Assembly: GCA_038239005.1 (NCBI GenBank)
Contig: JBBSFE010000022.1
Coordinates: forward strand, 1 to 62,786
Direction of reading: 5' to 3'
Length of the DNA: 62,786 bases
From: DASXHD01 sp038239005
Lineage (GTDB): Bacteria > Myxococcota_A > Polyangia > Polyangiales > Polyangiaceae
A program made the position numbers and the translations under genes. This document shows positions 40,881-50,424 of the stretch, piece by piece (within the stretch, counting starts at the first letter, position 1; the number at the start of each line of letters is the position of its first letter). The notes below the pieces were generated by a model. The model searched no databases. It saw nothing but the letters and a program-made list of their open reading frames with translations, and was not told the DNA's origin.

Positions 40881-42943
40881 ATGGACGCGAGCGACCGCGG
40901 GGTCCTCCCACTCGGCGTGATCCGCGACGGCGTCATTGTGTTTGCGAACGACGCGCTCGTCGAGCTTCTCGGCCGCCCACGCGAAAAAATCGTTGGCGCC
41001 AAATTCCTCGATGCGTCGCGCCGGCCGACCGAGAGCGCGTCGCCGAGCGCTACGAGCGGCGCATTCGCGGTGAAGCCGTACCGGATTCGTACGAGCTCGA
41101 CGTCGTCCGCGACGATGGCTCCACACGTCACTGCGAAGTTTGGGTTCGCGCCGACTCGTCTGGCGACACACATTTCGAGCTGGCCGATCGCACGCACCTC
41201 ACGCATCGTCGCGCGCTGCGCGAGCTCGCTGGCCTCGGTGCGGCGGTGCAACGTGAGCACACCGCAGAGCGCATTTTCGCGGCGCTCGGCGCGGGTCTCG
41301 TCGCGCTCGGCATCGTGTGGGCGCGCGTCACGCCCGACGGTGAAGAGCTCGTTGTCGAGGACCTCGGGTCGGCCGACGGCTCCACCGAGCGCCTCGAACG
41401 CGAAGCGAAGATCCAAATACGCGGCTCGCGCGGGCCATGGCGCGATGCAACACGTCTGGCATGGACCGATGGCGGCGCCTTTCTCGACGACCTCCCACTC
41501 AGCGCAGCTCAATTTTTCGGTGACGCAGGTGGCTCGGTCGCACACAAGGTGGCGCGTGAATCGGCGCTTGGTCGCGGTATCGCGCTCCGCATCGATGTTC
41601 GACAGCGCCCGTGGCAGCTCCTCTTCGTGATGGCGGATTGGTTGCTCGAGGAAGATCTCGCGAGCTTCGGTCTCTTGCGTCTTCAAGTATCGGCGGCACT
41701 CGATGCGGCACGCGTCATCGCGGATTTGTCGGCGCGCAACGACGAGCTCGCCGCGCTCAACTCGATCGGCGCCGTTGCCGGTGCGGGCAGCGAGCTACGT
41801 GAGCTCTTCGAAGTCCTTGCGTCGAGCATGATGCGCCTCCTCGGCACGAAGTGGCTCTCGGTTTATTTTTTCGAAGAGGGCGCAGCCGAAGCCGTGCTCG
41901 CATACAGCACGGGCCTTCCGACGAGCGTCGTCCAGAATGCGTCCTTCGTACCGCTCGCGGGGCCCATCTTTGGCCAGCTCGTGCGCACCGGCAAACCCAT
42001 GATGTGGCGTTGGGACGATTTGCGCGACGATGCAAAGGCGCGACTCATCGACATGCGCTTCGCCGTCGCGACATCGGTGCCGCTCGTCGCGGGCGCGCGC
42101 GTCATCGGCGCGATGAACACCGGCTACGACGACGAAGCGATGCTCCTTCCGACGCACCTAGAAGTGCTTCAAGCCGCGGGCGCGCACTTCGCAGCGGCCG
42201 TCCGAGCGAAGAGGCTCCTCGACGACCTTCGCCAGAGCTACGCCGATCTCGCGCGCACGCAGGAGCAGCTCGTGCACCGCGAAAGGCTCGCGGCTCTCGG
42301 AGAGCTCGCAGCCATCGTCGCACACGAGATTCGCAATCCGCTCGGCGCGGTCTTCAACGCCGTGGGCGCGATTCGCCACCAGGCGAACGCAGGAGCCGAC
42401 GCACGACTCACGATGCTGCTCGCTATCCTCGAAGAAGAGGCGACGCGCATGAACGACATCGTGGGCGATCTCCTCGACTTCGCTCGCCCTGTCAGCGCCG
42501 CGCTACGACCCGAGCGCATCGAGCCCATCGTTTCGGAAGCGATCGACGCCGCCGCATCCGACTCGGCAGGTCCCGTGAAGATCGAACGCGAAGTCGACAG
42601 CGATCTCCCGCCCGTGCCGGTCGATGGGCGACTCCTTCGCCAGGCCATCCTCAACATCGCGAACAACGCCGTGCAGGCGCTCGGCAAACGCGGCGGGACG
42701 ATTCGAGTGCGCATGACGCGCGACAACGGCGCCGTCCGCATCGAGATCGCCGACACCGGGCCTGGCATCGCCACGGAGCATCAACCGCGCGTGTTCGAGC
42801 CGTTCTTCACGACGCGACCTTCGGGAACGGGCCTCGGCTTGACGGTCGTGAAACGCATCGTGGACGTCCACCACGGCGAGACCACGCTCACAGTAGAGGG
42901 ACAAGGCACCACGTTCGTGATTCGTTTGCCCGTTCAGGCCTGA
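40881..42943 (+). CDS. PAS/GAF sensor histidine kinase, one frameshift
   Basis: The ATG at 40881 opens a PAS domain (GVIRDGVIVFANDALVELLGRPREKIVG). Near 41014 the frame shifts by one base, and the PAS continues in the frame used to the end (ADRERVAERYERRIRGEAVPDSYELDVVRDDGSTR). A GAF domain follows (SSMMRLLGTKWLSVYFFEEG ... PLVAGARVIGAMNTG), then HisKA with the phospho-His codon at 42323-42325 (VAHEIRNPLGAVFN). HATPase_c comes last, with N-box NIANNAVQAL, G1 DTGPGIA and G2 GTGLGLTVVKRI. There is no receiver or membrane helix, so it is cytosolic. It leads an operon with TerB-like and Ser/Thr kinase genes. The partner response regulator is not in the window. Confidence 0.9.
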
Positions 42944-42953
42944 TGTATGGTAC

Positions 42954-43181
42954 ATGGGCCGCGCCATGCAGAACGACTCGTTCGGGTGGGTGAAAGACGC
43001 GTCCACAGCGCGCAAACGGTCGTCATCGTGGTCGCGGACGCTGTGGGATCGCATCGTGCGTCGCAACGACGACGACGATGACGGCCCGGGCGGCCCTGGC
43101 CCGAACGCCGGCGCTACGTTGTGGCCTGGTGTTTCCTGGTCCGGCGCTCGCGGCCGGCCCTTGTTCGACGCCGCTTCGTAG
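42954..43181 (+). CDS. small hypothetical protein
   Basis: 75 residues, starting 10 bp after the histidine kinase stop (ATG 42954, or 42966). The sequence is charged then Asp/Gly/Pro-rich (WDRIVRRNDDDDDGPGGPGPNAG). No domain is recognised. It is kept because it fills the operon gap neatly, in line with genes on both sides; it may be untranslated. Confidence 0.35.
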   Translation: MGRAMQNDSFGWVKDASTARKRSSSWSRTLWDRIVRRNDDDDDGPGGPGPNAGATLWPGVSWSGARGRPLFDAAS

Positions 43182-43196
43182 CTTAGAACCGTACGC

Positions 43197-43676
43197 ATGC
43201 GACGACTCACCATCAGCGCTCATGCGTGCACGGAAACCCTGCGTCTTCTCATCGCGATGGCATGGGCCGACGGCCGCCTCGACGACAAAGAAAAAGCCGG
43301 CGTTCGCGGCGCCGCTGACGTCCTCAATCTGAGCAAAGAATTCCGGGACAAGCTCGACGCCGGCCTTGCGAAAGCGCTCCCGTTCGACGAGATCCTCTTC
43401 GAAGGCCTCGCCGCCCGCGACAAGTCGTTCGCGTACGTCGCCGCTGTATGGATGAGCGGCGTCGACGACGACGTCGACGACAAAGAGAAAGCTCTCCTCG
43501 ATCGTCTCGCAAAAGAGTTCGGCTTCGATCAGAACCTTCGCAAAGACCTCGACGCGATCGCCAAAGACATCCCGCGCTCCGGCAAATGGGGCGACGAAGT
43601 CGTGGCGCTCTTCAAAGCGATTCCGCCACGTCTCGAGAAGGCGGACGCCGCCGACGTCGAGGTCAGCTTCGAGTGA
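43197..43676 (+). CDS. TerB-like (DUF533) protein
   Basis: 159 residues, all-helical. LRLLIAMAWADGRLDDKEKAGVRGAADVL and a second similar unit, YVAAVWMSGVDDDVDDKEKALLDRLAKEFGFD, are TerB-fold signatures with acidic metal-binding loops (D-G-x-L-D-D-K-E). TerB-like proteins are cytosolic. They are found in tellurite-resistance and stress/signalling islands, often beside kinases, as here. It is probably cotranscribed with the Ser/Thr kinase 37 bp downstream. Confidence 0.88.
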   Translation: MRRLTISAHACTETLRLLIAMAWADGRLDDKEKAGVRGAADVLNLSKEFRDKLDAGLAKALPFDEILFEGLAARDKSFAYVAAVWMSGVDDDVDDKEKALLDRLAKEFGFDQNLRKDLDAIAKDIPRSGKWGDEVVALFKAIPPRLEKADAADVEVSFE

Positions 43677-43713
43677 GCAAGGTCGTCGCGGTCGTCACCA
43701 AGACGGCGCCTCT

Positions 43714-45357
43714 ATGAGCGACTCCGACTCGGACGACAGCAGCGAGCGCACCGTACTTCACGTCAAGCGGCAGAGTGAGCCGCCCGTCTCGCTGCAAACG
43801 CGCACGATCGATCCCGCGCCCATCGAGCCGGAAGGCGACATCAGCGGCGTCATCGCCGAGATGCGCAGACCTTCGTCGGAGCGTCTCGAAGAGCATGGGC
43901 TCGTCGCGAGCGGCGGCATGGGCGCGGTGCATCTCGTCGTCGATCGCGCCATCGGTCGCAAGATGGCGATGAAGACGATGCACGCGATGCTCCGCGAGGA
44001 CGACCGCATGCTTCGCCTCTTCTTGCGCGAAGCACGCACGACCGGGTTGCTCGATCACCCGAACATCGTTCCCGTCTACGACGTGGGCGAACGCGAAGGC
44101 GCGCTCTACTTCACGATGAAGCTCGTCTCGGGGCGAACACTGCGCGAGGTCATCCGAGGCTATCCGAACGGCGTCGACGAACCCAACATGCTCTTCAACT
44201 TGCTCGACGTCATCGTGAAGATGTGTGACGCGCTCGCGTTCGCGCACAGTCGCGGCGTCATCCACTGCGACATCAAACCTTCGAACGTCATGCTCGGTGA
44301 CTTCGGCGAGGTCTACTTGATGGACTGGGGCATCGCTCGCGTGCGCGGAACGCAGCCCGATCGTGCATCGTTCATCCCGCCACCCACCGACGACGCACCC
44401 TCCAGCAACAAAACCGGTGACGCCGTGCTTGGAACCGCGAGCTACATGTCGCCCGAGCAAGCCGAAGGCAATCGCGTCTTGCTCGATGCGCGCAGCGACG
44501 TATTCGCAGTCGGCGCCGTGCTCTACGACATTCTATGCGGGAGGCCCCCCTACCGCGGCGACAGCTTCGACGAGACTCTCCTCATGGCGCGCGCGTGCAG
44601 CTTCGTTCCGCCGAGCGAGCTCGTTGCCGACGGACGCATCGCACCCGAGCTCGAGCGCATCGTTTTGAAAGCCCTCTCGCGTCATCGCAGCGAGCGGTAC
44701 AGCGACACCGATTCGCTCAAAGTCGATCTCTTGCGATACATGCGCGGCGGCGCGGAGTTTCCGCAAACGTCGTTTACCAAGGGCACCGTCATCATGCGCG
44801 AAGGTGACGCCGGCAATTCGGCGTACATCATCGTGTCGGGGCAATGTGAAGTCCGGAAGACGATCAACGGCGTCGACTCGATTTTGAAAACGCTCGGGCC
44901 GGGCGAATGCTTCGGCGAGATGGCCGTGCTCACGGAAAGCGCACGCACCGCAACGGTCGTCGCCACGCACGACACGACAGCACTCGTGATCACGCGCTCG
45001 GGCATGCAGCAAGAGCTCGACCTCATGAAGCCGTGGATGGCGCGCCTCCTCCATGCCATTGCCGAGCGCTTCCGCGATCTCTACACGACCAAACGCGTCA
45101 CGCTCAGCGGCGGGCCGACCGCTCCTCGTCTCGCGAATCAGCTCCTCATGCACCTGACGACATGGGGCCCGAAGCTTCCGTGGTCGCGCGTCGCGCGCGA
45201 AATCGAAGCGCAGATGGGCGCCGCGCCGTTCACGGTGCACATGGTCGTCGCGATGTACCCGGGCATCGTTCTCGATCTCGAGAGCGACGTCATCGAGCTC
45301 ACCGACGCGAAGGCATTCCGCGAGCGCATCGAACGCGAGCTCACGAAGTCGCCGTGA
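43714..45357 (+). CDS. Ser/Thr protein kinase with cyclic-nucleotide-binding domain
   Basis: 547 residues. Kinase elements are the Gly loop VASGGMGAVHLV, Lys87 (MAMKTM), Glu106 (LREARTT), catalytic HCDIKPSN (184-191, HCD instead of HRD), DWG (204-206, instead of DFG) and YMSPEQAEG. From ~345 a CRP-like cyclic-nucleotide-binding domain follows (TVIMREGDAGNSAYIIVSGQCEVRK, LGPGECFGEMAVLTESARTATVVA). The C-terminal ~85 residues (APRLANQLLMHLTTWGPKLPWSRVAREIEAQMG) are an extra helical domain. There is no membrane helix. Its 3' end overlaps the convergent methyltransferase gene by 17 bp. Kinase activity is likely despite HCD/DWG, as both occur in bacterial kinases. Confidence 0.93.
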   Translation: MSDSDSDDSSERTVLHVKRQSEPPVSLQTRTIDPAPIEPEGDISGVIAEMRRPSSERLEEHGLVASGGMGAVHLVVDRAIGRKMAMKTMHAMLREDDRMLRLFLREARTTGLLDHPNIVPVYDVGEREGALYFTMKLVSGRTLREVIRGYPNGVDEPNMLFNLLDVIVKMCDALAFAHSRGVIHCDIKPSNVMLGDFGEVYLMDWGIARVRGTQPDRASFIPPPTDDAPSSNKTGDAVLGTASYMSPEQAEGNRVLLDARSDVFAVGAVLYDILCGRPPYRGDSFDETLLMARACSFVPPSELVADGRIAPELERIVLKALSRHRSERYSDTDSLKVDLLRYMRGGAEFPQTSFTKGTVIMREGDAGNSAYIIVSGQCEVRKTINGVDSILKTLGPGECFGEMAVLTESARTATVVATHDTTALVITRSGMQQELDLMKPWMARLLHAIAERFRDLYTTKRVTLSGGPTAPRLANQLLMHLTTWGPKLPWSRVAREIEAQMGAAPFTVHMVVAMYPGIVLDLESDVIELTDAKAFRERIERELTKSP

Positions 45358-46048
45358 CGATCAGCACGCGCTCGTAGGGTTTATCGAGTGCGCCGCGAAC
45401 GGCTTCCACGTCTGAGAAGCCCGCGGCGAGCAAGCGGCCGCGGACGTCGGGCCACATGAACGTGAGGTAGTACATGATGAATGGCGGAGAGAGCAGCGCG
45501 TTGCGCACGCCCATCACCGCGTTGAACGTCTCGGCGATGACGCGCGTCGGCGAGGTCCACGGTGGGCGCTCGCTCGTTGCGAAGACGAAGCGGCCGCCTG
45601 GGCGAAGCGCGCGATGGATGGACACGGCGAAGCGCGGCTCGTCGCGCTCTTCGATGTGACCGAACGCACCCACGCACACGGCGGCGTCGAACTCTGCATC
45701 GAAGGGCATCGCGAGCGCGTCGCCGCGAACGAGCTCGACGCCTTCGACGCGACGCGCGGCCTCTTCGAGCATGCCCGCGCTCGAGTCGATGCCGACGACG
45801 CGACCCTTGCAGACTGCACGCAATGCCCGAAGCGCGGCGCCCGTGCCGCAACAGACGTCGAGCGCGGAATCGACGGGACCGATGCGTCGAGCGATCTCCG
45901 TGACGATCGGATCGGGCGTGCGAAACGGCGTGTGATCGAACTTCGGCGCGATCATGTCGTAGCCGCGCTCGGTCGACGACAGCGCTTGGCGCGCGAGCTC
46001 GACGAATGTCGGACCTTCCGGGTGGAACAAGGGCCGAAACTTTGGCAT
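45341..46048 (-). CDS. class I SAM-dependent methyltransferase
   Basis: 235 residues. The SAM-binding motif I is LDVCCGTGAALRALRA, with acidic GIDSSAGMLEEAARR, GDALAMPFDAEFDAAVCVGAFGHIEERDEP and LRPGGRFVFATSERP, the usual Methyltransf_11/25 pattern. It is cytosolic. The substrate is not evident. The C-terminal part has hydrophobic residues (ALLSPPFIMYYLTFMWPDVRG). Start codons of this gene and the divergent lipoprotein at 46063 are only 14 bp apart. Confidence 0.93.
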   Translation of the reverse strand: MPKFRPLFHPEGPTFVELARQALSSTERGYDMIAPKFDHTPFRTPDPIVTEIARRIGPVDSALDVCCGTGAALRALRAVCKGRVVGIDSSAGMLEEAARRVEGVELVRGDALAMPFDAEFDAAVCVGAFGHIEERDEPRFAVSIHRALRPGGRFVFATSERPPWTSPTRVIAETFNAVMGVRNALLSPPFIMYYLTFMWPDVRGRLLAAGFSDVEAVRGALDKPYERVLIVTATS

Positions 46049-46062
46049 ATTGCCCCACCGTT

Positions 46063-47826
46063 ATGAAGTGCCGTCTCGCGCTCGCGCTGCTCCTCACACT
46101 CTGCGCTTGCGACTCGAGCGACACCGGCGACGACGGAGGCTCCGACGTGGTCGTTCAAGAAACGGGCGCCGACACTTCCGTCGACGCGACGAGCGACGTC
46201 GCGGACGCTTCGACGGACGTCACCATCGACGCATTCGATGCATCCGATGCATCCGACGCATTTGTCTCCGATGCGGCACTCACGACGTCACAACAAATCT
46301 CCGCCGTTCGCGTTGCGGCGAGCACTGCGGTCGATGGTGGCGCTCTCTCGCTGCCGATCGACAACGCCATCGTGACGTACGTGCGTCCCGTCATCGGCTC
46401 GGACGTTGCGGGCTTCTTCGTTCAGGCCGAGAAAACCGGCCCTGCGCTTTTCGTCGCGGTCGACCCAGCAACGCTAAGCCCCGCGCCCGTACCGGGCGAT
46501 CAGGTTTCGTTCGTCGTGACGAGCGCGGCGCTCGCCTCCGGCATGCACGAAGCCACCAGTGTCACGACGTTCACGCGCACCGCCCAGGGAACCGACCTCA
46601 GCACGCTCCTTCAAGATTTGTCGACCGCATCCGACACGGTCTCGAACGTCGATGGCTACGAGGCCGAATACATCACTCTTGGCGCAACGCTCGCCGTTGG
46701 TTTCTCCGCATCGGGCACCGGGTTCGAGCAAGCGCAAATCACGACGACCGGCCTCACGGGCAACGCCGCGCTCAACTTGCGCCTTCGCTTGCCCACGACG
46801 GTCGTGAACACCACGTACGTCGACAGCGGCTGCAAAGTCACGGTCACCGGCGTGATGTTCCGGCTTGGCGGCGTCGCGCAGCCCTCGGGATACGTCACCG
46901 CGGATCTCTCGAGCCTCACGTGCAACGCGCCGCAAGTGAAGTCCGCCGTTGCTGCGAGCAACACGTCCGCAATCGTGACGTTCGATCACACGATCGACAG
47001 CGCAACGCTCCTCGCCGACGGCAGCCAATTCACGTTCGACAACGGCCTTACCGCAAGCGCCGCAACGGCCACGAGCGCGACGCAAATCACCGTCACCACA
47101 TCGACGCAAGTCACCTCCACCATTTACACGGTGACGGCGGCCAGCTCGCTGAAGGACAAGCTCGGCACCGGCATCGACGGAACGAAGAACCACGCATCGT
47201 TCTCGAGCTTCTCGACGATCGCGACGCTCCAGCTCAACGAGATCAATCCCGCGATCACGAGCAGCCTCGATTTGGTCGAGCTGCTGGCGCTCACCTCGGG
47301 CAACGTGACGGGCATCACCCTCGAGCAAGACATCGCCAGCAAGACGACGCTCGCCACACTTCCGACGCTCGCCGTGACCGCAGGCGATCTCATCGTCGTT
47401 CACCTCGGCGCAACGACCGCAACGACCGAGACCGGCTCGCAATCGGATTGCTCGGACGCAAGCTGCTATGCGGGCGCATGGGACGTCAAAGGCGGCGGGG
47501 CGGGCATCACGTATTCGGGCCGCGTGCTCGTCGTGCGCTCGCCATCGAGCGTCATCCAAGACGCGGCGGCGTTTTACACGGGCTCGCCGCCGAGCGGTTT
47601 CTCGAGCGACGTCATGTCGCTCCAAAGCTCCGGCGTGTGGCTCCCCGCTGACTGCGCAGGCTTTCCGTGCAACACCAACACGCTCGCCGAGACGGTCTCG
47701 GTCGTGTGGACGGGCTGCGGCTCATCGGCGAGCGGCTCGAGCGTCGCACGCAAAACCAACGTCGACACGAGCTACGCCGCTGATTGGGCCGTTGGGTCGA
47801 GCAGCTTCGGGTCGACCAACCCGTGA
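46063..47826 (+). CDS. large lipoprotein with lamin-tail-like domain
   Basis: 587 residues from the ATG at 46063. The lipobox is LLTLCAC, followed by a long Asp/Ala/Ser linker (ADTSVDATSDVADASTDVT, DASDASDAF). The body has several beta-sandwich-like segments (VRPVIGSDVAGFFVQAEKTGPALFV; IVTFDHTIDSATLLADGSQFTFDNG with a Big-like/SbsA-like Ig pattern). Near the C-terminus, TLQLNEINPAITSSLDLVELLALTSGNVTG resembles a lamin-tail domain (LTD), common in myxobacterial surface proteins. The end contains Cys pairs. It is probably surface-exposed; its stop overlaps the next gene's ATG (TGATG). Confidence 0.82.
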   Translation: MKCRLALALLLTLCACDSSDTGDDGGSDVVVQETGADTSVDATSDVADASTDVTIDAFDASDASDAFVSDAALTTSQQISAVRVAASTAVDGGALSLPIDNAIVTYVRPVIGSDVAGFFVQAEKTGPALFVAVDPATLSPAPVPGDQVSFVVTSAALASGMHEATSVTTFTRTAQGTDLSTLLQDLSTASDTVSNVDGYEAEYITLGATLAVGFSASGTGFEQAQITTTGLTGNAALNLRLRLPTTVVNTTYVDSGCKVTVTGVMFRLGGVAQPSGYVTADLSSLTCNAPQVKSAVAASNTSAIVTFDHTIDSATLLADGSQFTFDNGLTASAATATSATQITVTTSTQVTSTIYTVTAASSLKDKLGTGIDGTKNHASFSSFSTIATLQLNEINPAITSSLDLVELLALTSGNVTGITLEQDIASKTTLATLPTLAVTAGDLIVVHLGATTATTETGSQSDCSDASCYAGAWDVKGGGAGITYSGRVLVVRSPSSVIQDAAAFYTGSPPSGFSSDVMSLQSSGVWLPADCAGFPCNTNTLAETVSVVWTGCGSSASGSSVARKTNVDTSYAADWAVGSSSFGSTNP

Positions 47827-49094
47827 TGGCGCGCGCCGCGTACGCGGCCTTGGCACCGAGATGGCGGTTCGCGCTCGCGGCTGGCGCAGCGGCGATGGTT
47901 GCATACTGCACGGTTTACGATTCGAGCCTCGTTTCCTCTATCGACGGCGGTAGCGGCATCGGGTGGTGGTCGGGCGCGGAGGACGCAGGGAGCCAATCGT
48001 GTTTCTCCGCGAAGATGCCGACCGCAGCCGATCGCCCCGACGCAAACGACGGCACGGTGCTCCCGCCCATTTATCTTGCGGTCGGCACGATGCGCATCGG
48101 CTCGCAGGATCCGAGCTTCCAAGCCGATGCCAGCGCCTGGGAAGACCTCGGCATGGACATCGACAGCGTGTGCACGAACTCGCCGACATGCCTGACGAGC
48201 GACACGCTCCTCTCGTGCAAGCCCACGCTCACCGCGATCGCCTACGACGGCAACTACTGTCGCGACAACACCTTCGGTCGTCTCGAAGTTCAAGCCGCAT
48301 CGATCCCCGAGGTCGGCGGCAAGTACGGGCTCAACGACGACGCCTTCAACTGCGCACTCTGCACGGGCGCATACAACTTCATCATCAGGCTCTCGAACTA
48401 CAACGGCGGCGCCAACGACGACTCCGTGCGGCTCGACTTCTATCCATCGCCCGGCCTCGAGACGGTGCTTCCGTGGGCGTGCACCGATCCGAATTGGCGC
48501 GTTCACCCGTGCTTCACCGCCGACATGCCCTGGCTCGTCCGCGACACCGCTGTGAGCGCCGACGCAGGTGGACCCAATCTGCCCGACGCTGTTCTCGCCG
48601 ACTCGAACGCATACGTGCGTGACGGTTATCTCGTCGCGACGCTTCCTACGGACACGCTCTTTTGGTTTCCGACGATCGCGGGTCGGAAGTCGGACGTCGC
48701 AACGGCATTCCCGCTCAAGTTCGCCCAAGCGATCGTGGCGGGCCACATCGTGAAGGCCGAGGACGGCACTTGGAGCGTCATCGACGGAACCATCGCGGGC
48801 CGCTCGCGCGAGAGCGACATCCTCGAAGGCTTTCGGCTGATTGGTTTTTGCGAGACCGACAAGAACTACTCGCTCATGCAAGGGTTCCTACACGGCAATC
48901 TCGACATCCTCGCGACCGCACCAAATGATCCATCGACCACTTGCGACGGCATCTCGGTCGGCATCGGATTCACTGCGCGCCAAGCCACGCCGGGCGCGCT
49001 CGTTCACGTGGACGATCTCGTGGAATGTCCGAACGGAGATGGCGGCGCGAGTGACGCTGGCGACGCTGCAGTAGTGGACGCCCCTTCGGACTGA
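47826..49094 (+). CDS. exported Cys-rich protein, unknown function
   Basis: 422 residues from the ATG at 47826, sharing one base with the previous stop. A hydrophobic signal (FALAAGAAAMVAYCTVYDS) may be a lipobox around the Cys. The mature part has many Cys (CFSAKMP, VCTNSPTCLTSDTLLSCKP, CALCTGAYNFIIRLSNYNGGANDDSVRLDFY, WACTDPNWRVHPCFTADMPWL). A beta-sandwich-like end carries an Asp/Ala tail (GDGGASDAGDAAVVDAPSD). It is translationally coupled with the preceding lipoprotein, so the two may act together. Family not recognised. Confidence 0.78.
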   Translation: MARAAYAALAPRWRFALAAGAAAMVAYCTVYDSSLVSSIDGGSGIGWWSGAEDAGSQSCFSAKMPTAADRPDANDGTVLPPIYLAVGTMRIGSQDPSFQADASAWEDLGMDIDSVCTNSPTCLTSDTLLSCKPTLTAIAYDGNYCRDNTFGRLEVQAASIPEVGGKYGLNDDAFNCALCTGAYNFIIRLSNYNGGANDDSVRLDFYPSPGLETVLPWACTDPNWRVHPCFTADMPWLVRDTAVSADAGGPNLPDAVLADSNAYVRDGYLVATLPTDTLFWFPTIAGRKSDVATAFPLKFAQAIVAGHIVKAEDGTWSVIDGTIAGRSRESDILEGFRLIGFCETDKNYSLMQGFLHGNLDILATAPNDPSTTCDGISVGIGFTARQATPGALVHVDDLVECPNGDGGASDAGDAAVVDAPSD

Positions 49095-49111
49095 GAGTAG
49101 ACGGGCACCTG

Positions 49112-50386
49112 ATGCGACGCTGGTGGCTCCCTCTTTTGGCGATGCTTGCATTCTGCACCGAACAGAATCGCATCGTCGTGCACGACAGCAACATCGACGA
49201 CCGCACCAAGCCCGACGTCGGCGAAAACTTCGACCTCCTACACGTGCCCGTGACGACGTACACAGCGCAAAAGCCCGGGTTTTACGCGGTGCACGACTCG
49301 AGTGATTGGCTCTTCATCTGGAAGGACCCACGTCACGACGCGCAGCCGCCGCCGGCGCCGCGCGAGATCGACTTTCGCAAAGAGATGCTCTTCGTCGCGA
49401 CCGCAGCGACGGAAGGCGCCAAAGCCATCAAAGTGACGAAGGTCATCGGCCAATCGAGCGGCATCCACGTCTACGTCACCGAGACTCTCGGCGGGCCAGG
49501 TTGTCCGGTCGAGCCGGGGCCGCCAGCGATGGACATCGTCGCGTTCAAATCGTCGGCGTTCGACATTCACGTTCACCACGATCGCATTCATGCAGACGAG
49601 TGCGGCCCACCACCAGACGCAGTCGCTCTGTGCCGCACCGCCGGTGCAGGGTTGCCGGGCAATCCGAAAATCACCGCGACCGCCGGGCAAACGGTCGACT
49701 GCGACGCGAGCGGAAGTCGCGCGCGCACGGGCTCGATCGTCGATCGCGGTTGGCAGCTGACGAACCTCCCGCCGGGCTCGGCCACGAAGCTGACCGTCGG
49801 CGCGCAAAGCTTGGGCGTCACGCTCGTGATCGACGCGTGGGGTACGTACGATTTGTCGCTTCTCGTTCGCGATGACTCACGCAGCGCGTCGACGACCGCG
49901 ACGATCGAGGCACCCCCGCCAGATGTCGGCGTGCCGATCGAGCTTCACTGGACATCGTTCACGCGCATGGACGACGCAAGCATCTTCCCGCACGTCGAGC
50001 TCCACGTTGTCGACGTCGCGAACCCCGCGAGCGACTGCAATGCCGCCGTGGCCAAGCCGTGGTGCGACGTTCACGTGACGGGCACGGTGCAACAAGCCGT
50101 GCTCCGCCCCGAAGCTGGCAAAACATACCGAGCGTTCGTCTCGTACCAAGACTTCCGCTTGAAGGGCTCGCCCGTCGCGTGCGTTCGCATGTTTCCGAAA
50201 GACAAACCGTCGGTCGTCTTGTGTGACGAATCGCTGCGTGCCGCCGGCGCCGTGTGGGAAGCCGGCACGATCGATGAAGCTACCCGGACGCTCTACGATC
50301 CGAAAAAGGGAAAGCCCAGCGCAGATGCGGGCGTGCCGGCCGCCAAGCCCGACGCCGGAGCGGTGGAGCACAAGAATCCGTTCTGA
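49112..50386 (+). CDS. exported protein, unknown function
   Basis: 424 residues. The N-terminus WWLPLLAMLAFCTEQN is a signal with a lipobox-like Cys. Segments include DLLHVPVTTYTAQKPGFYAVHDSSDWLFIWKDP, HVYVTETLGGPGCPVEPGPPAMDIVAF and HVHHDRIHADECGPP. An Ig-like domain follows (PKITATAGQTVDCDASGSRARTGSIVDRGWQL, YDLSLLVRDDSRSASTT), then a final domain with Cys pairs. It is 17 bp downstream of the previous gene and in line with the next, so four exported proteins at 46-51.7 kb may form one operon. Function is unknown. Confidence 0.75.
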   Translation: MRRWWLPLLAMLAFCTEQNRIVVHDSNIDDRTKPDVGENFDLLHVPVTTYTAQKPGFYAVHDSSDWLFIWKDPRHDAQPPPAPREIDFRKEMLFVATAATEGAKAIKVTKVIGQSSGIHVYVTETLGGPGCPVEPGPPAMDIVAFKSSAFDIHVHHDRIHADECGPPPDAVALCRTAGAGLPGNPKITATAGQTVDCDASGSRARTGSIVDRGWQLTNLPPGSATKLTVGAQSLGVTLVIDAWGTYDLSLLVRDDSRSASTTATIEAPPPDVGVPIELHWTSFTRMDDASIFPHVELHVVDVANPASDCNAAVAKPWCDVHVTGTVQQAVLRPEAGKTYRAFVSYQDFRLKGSPVACVRMFPKDKPSVVLCDESLRAAGAVWEAGTIDEATRTLYDPKKGKPSADAGVPAAKPDAGAVEHKNPF

Positions 50387-50424
50387 CGGTTGATCATTGT
50401 GGCCGCGCGTGGCCATGATGGTGG

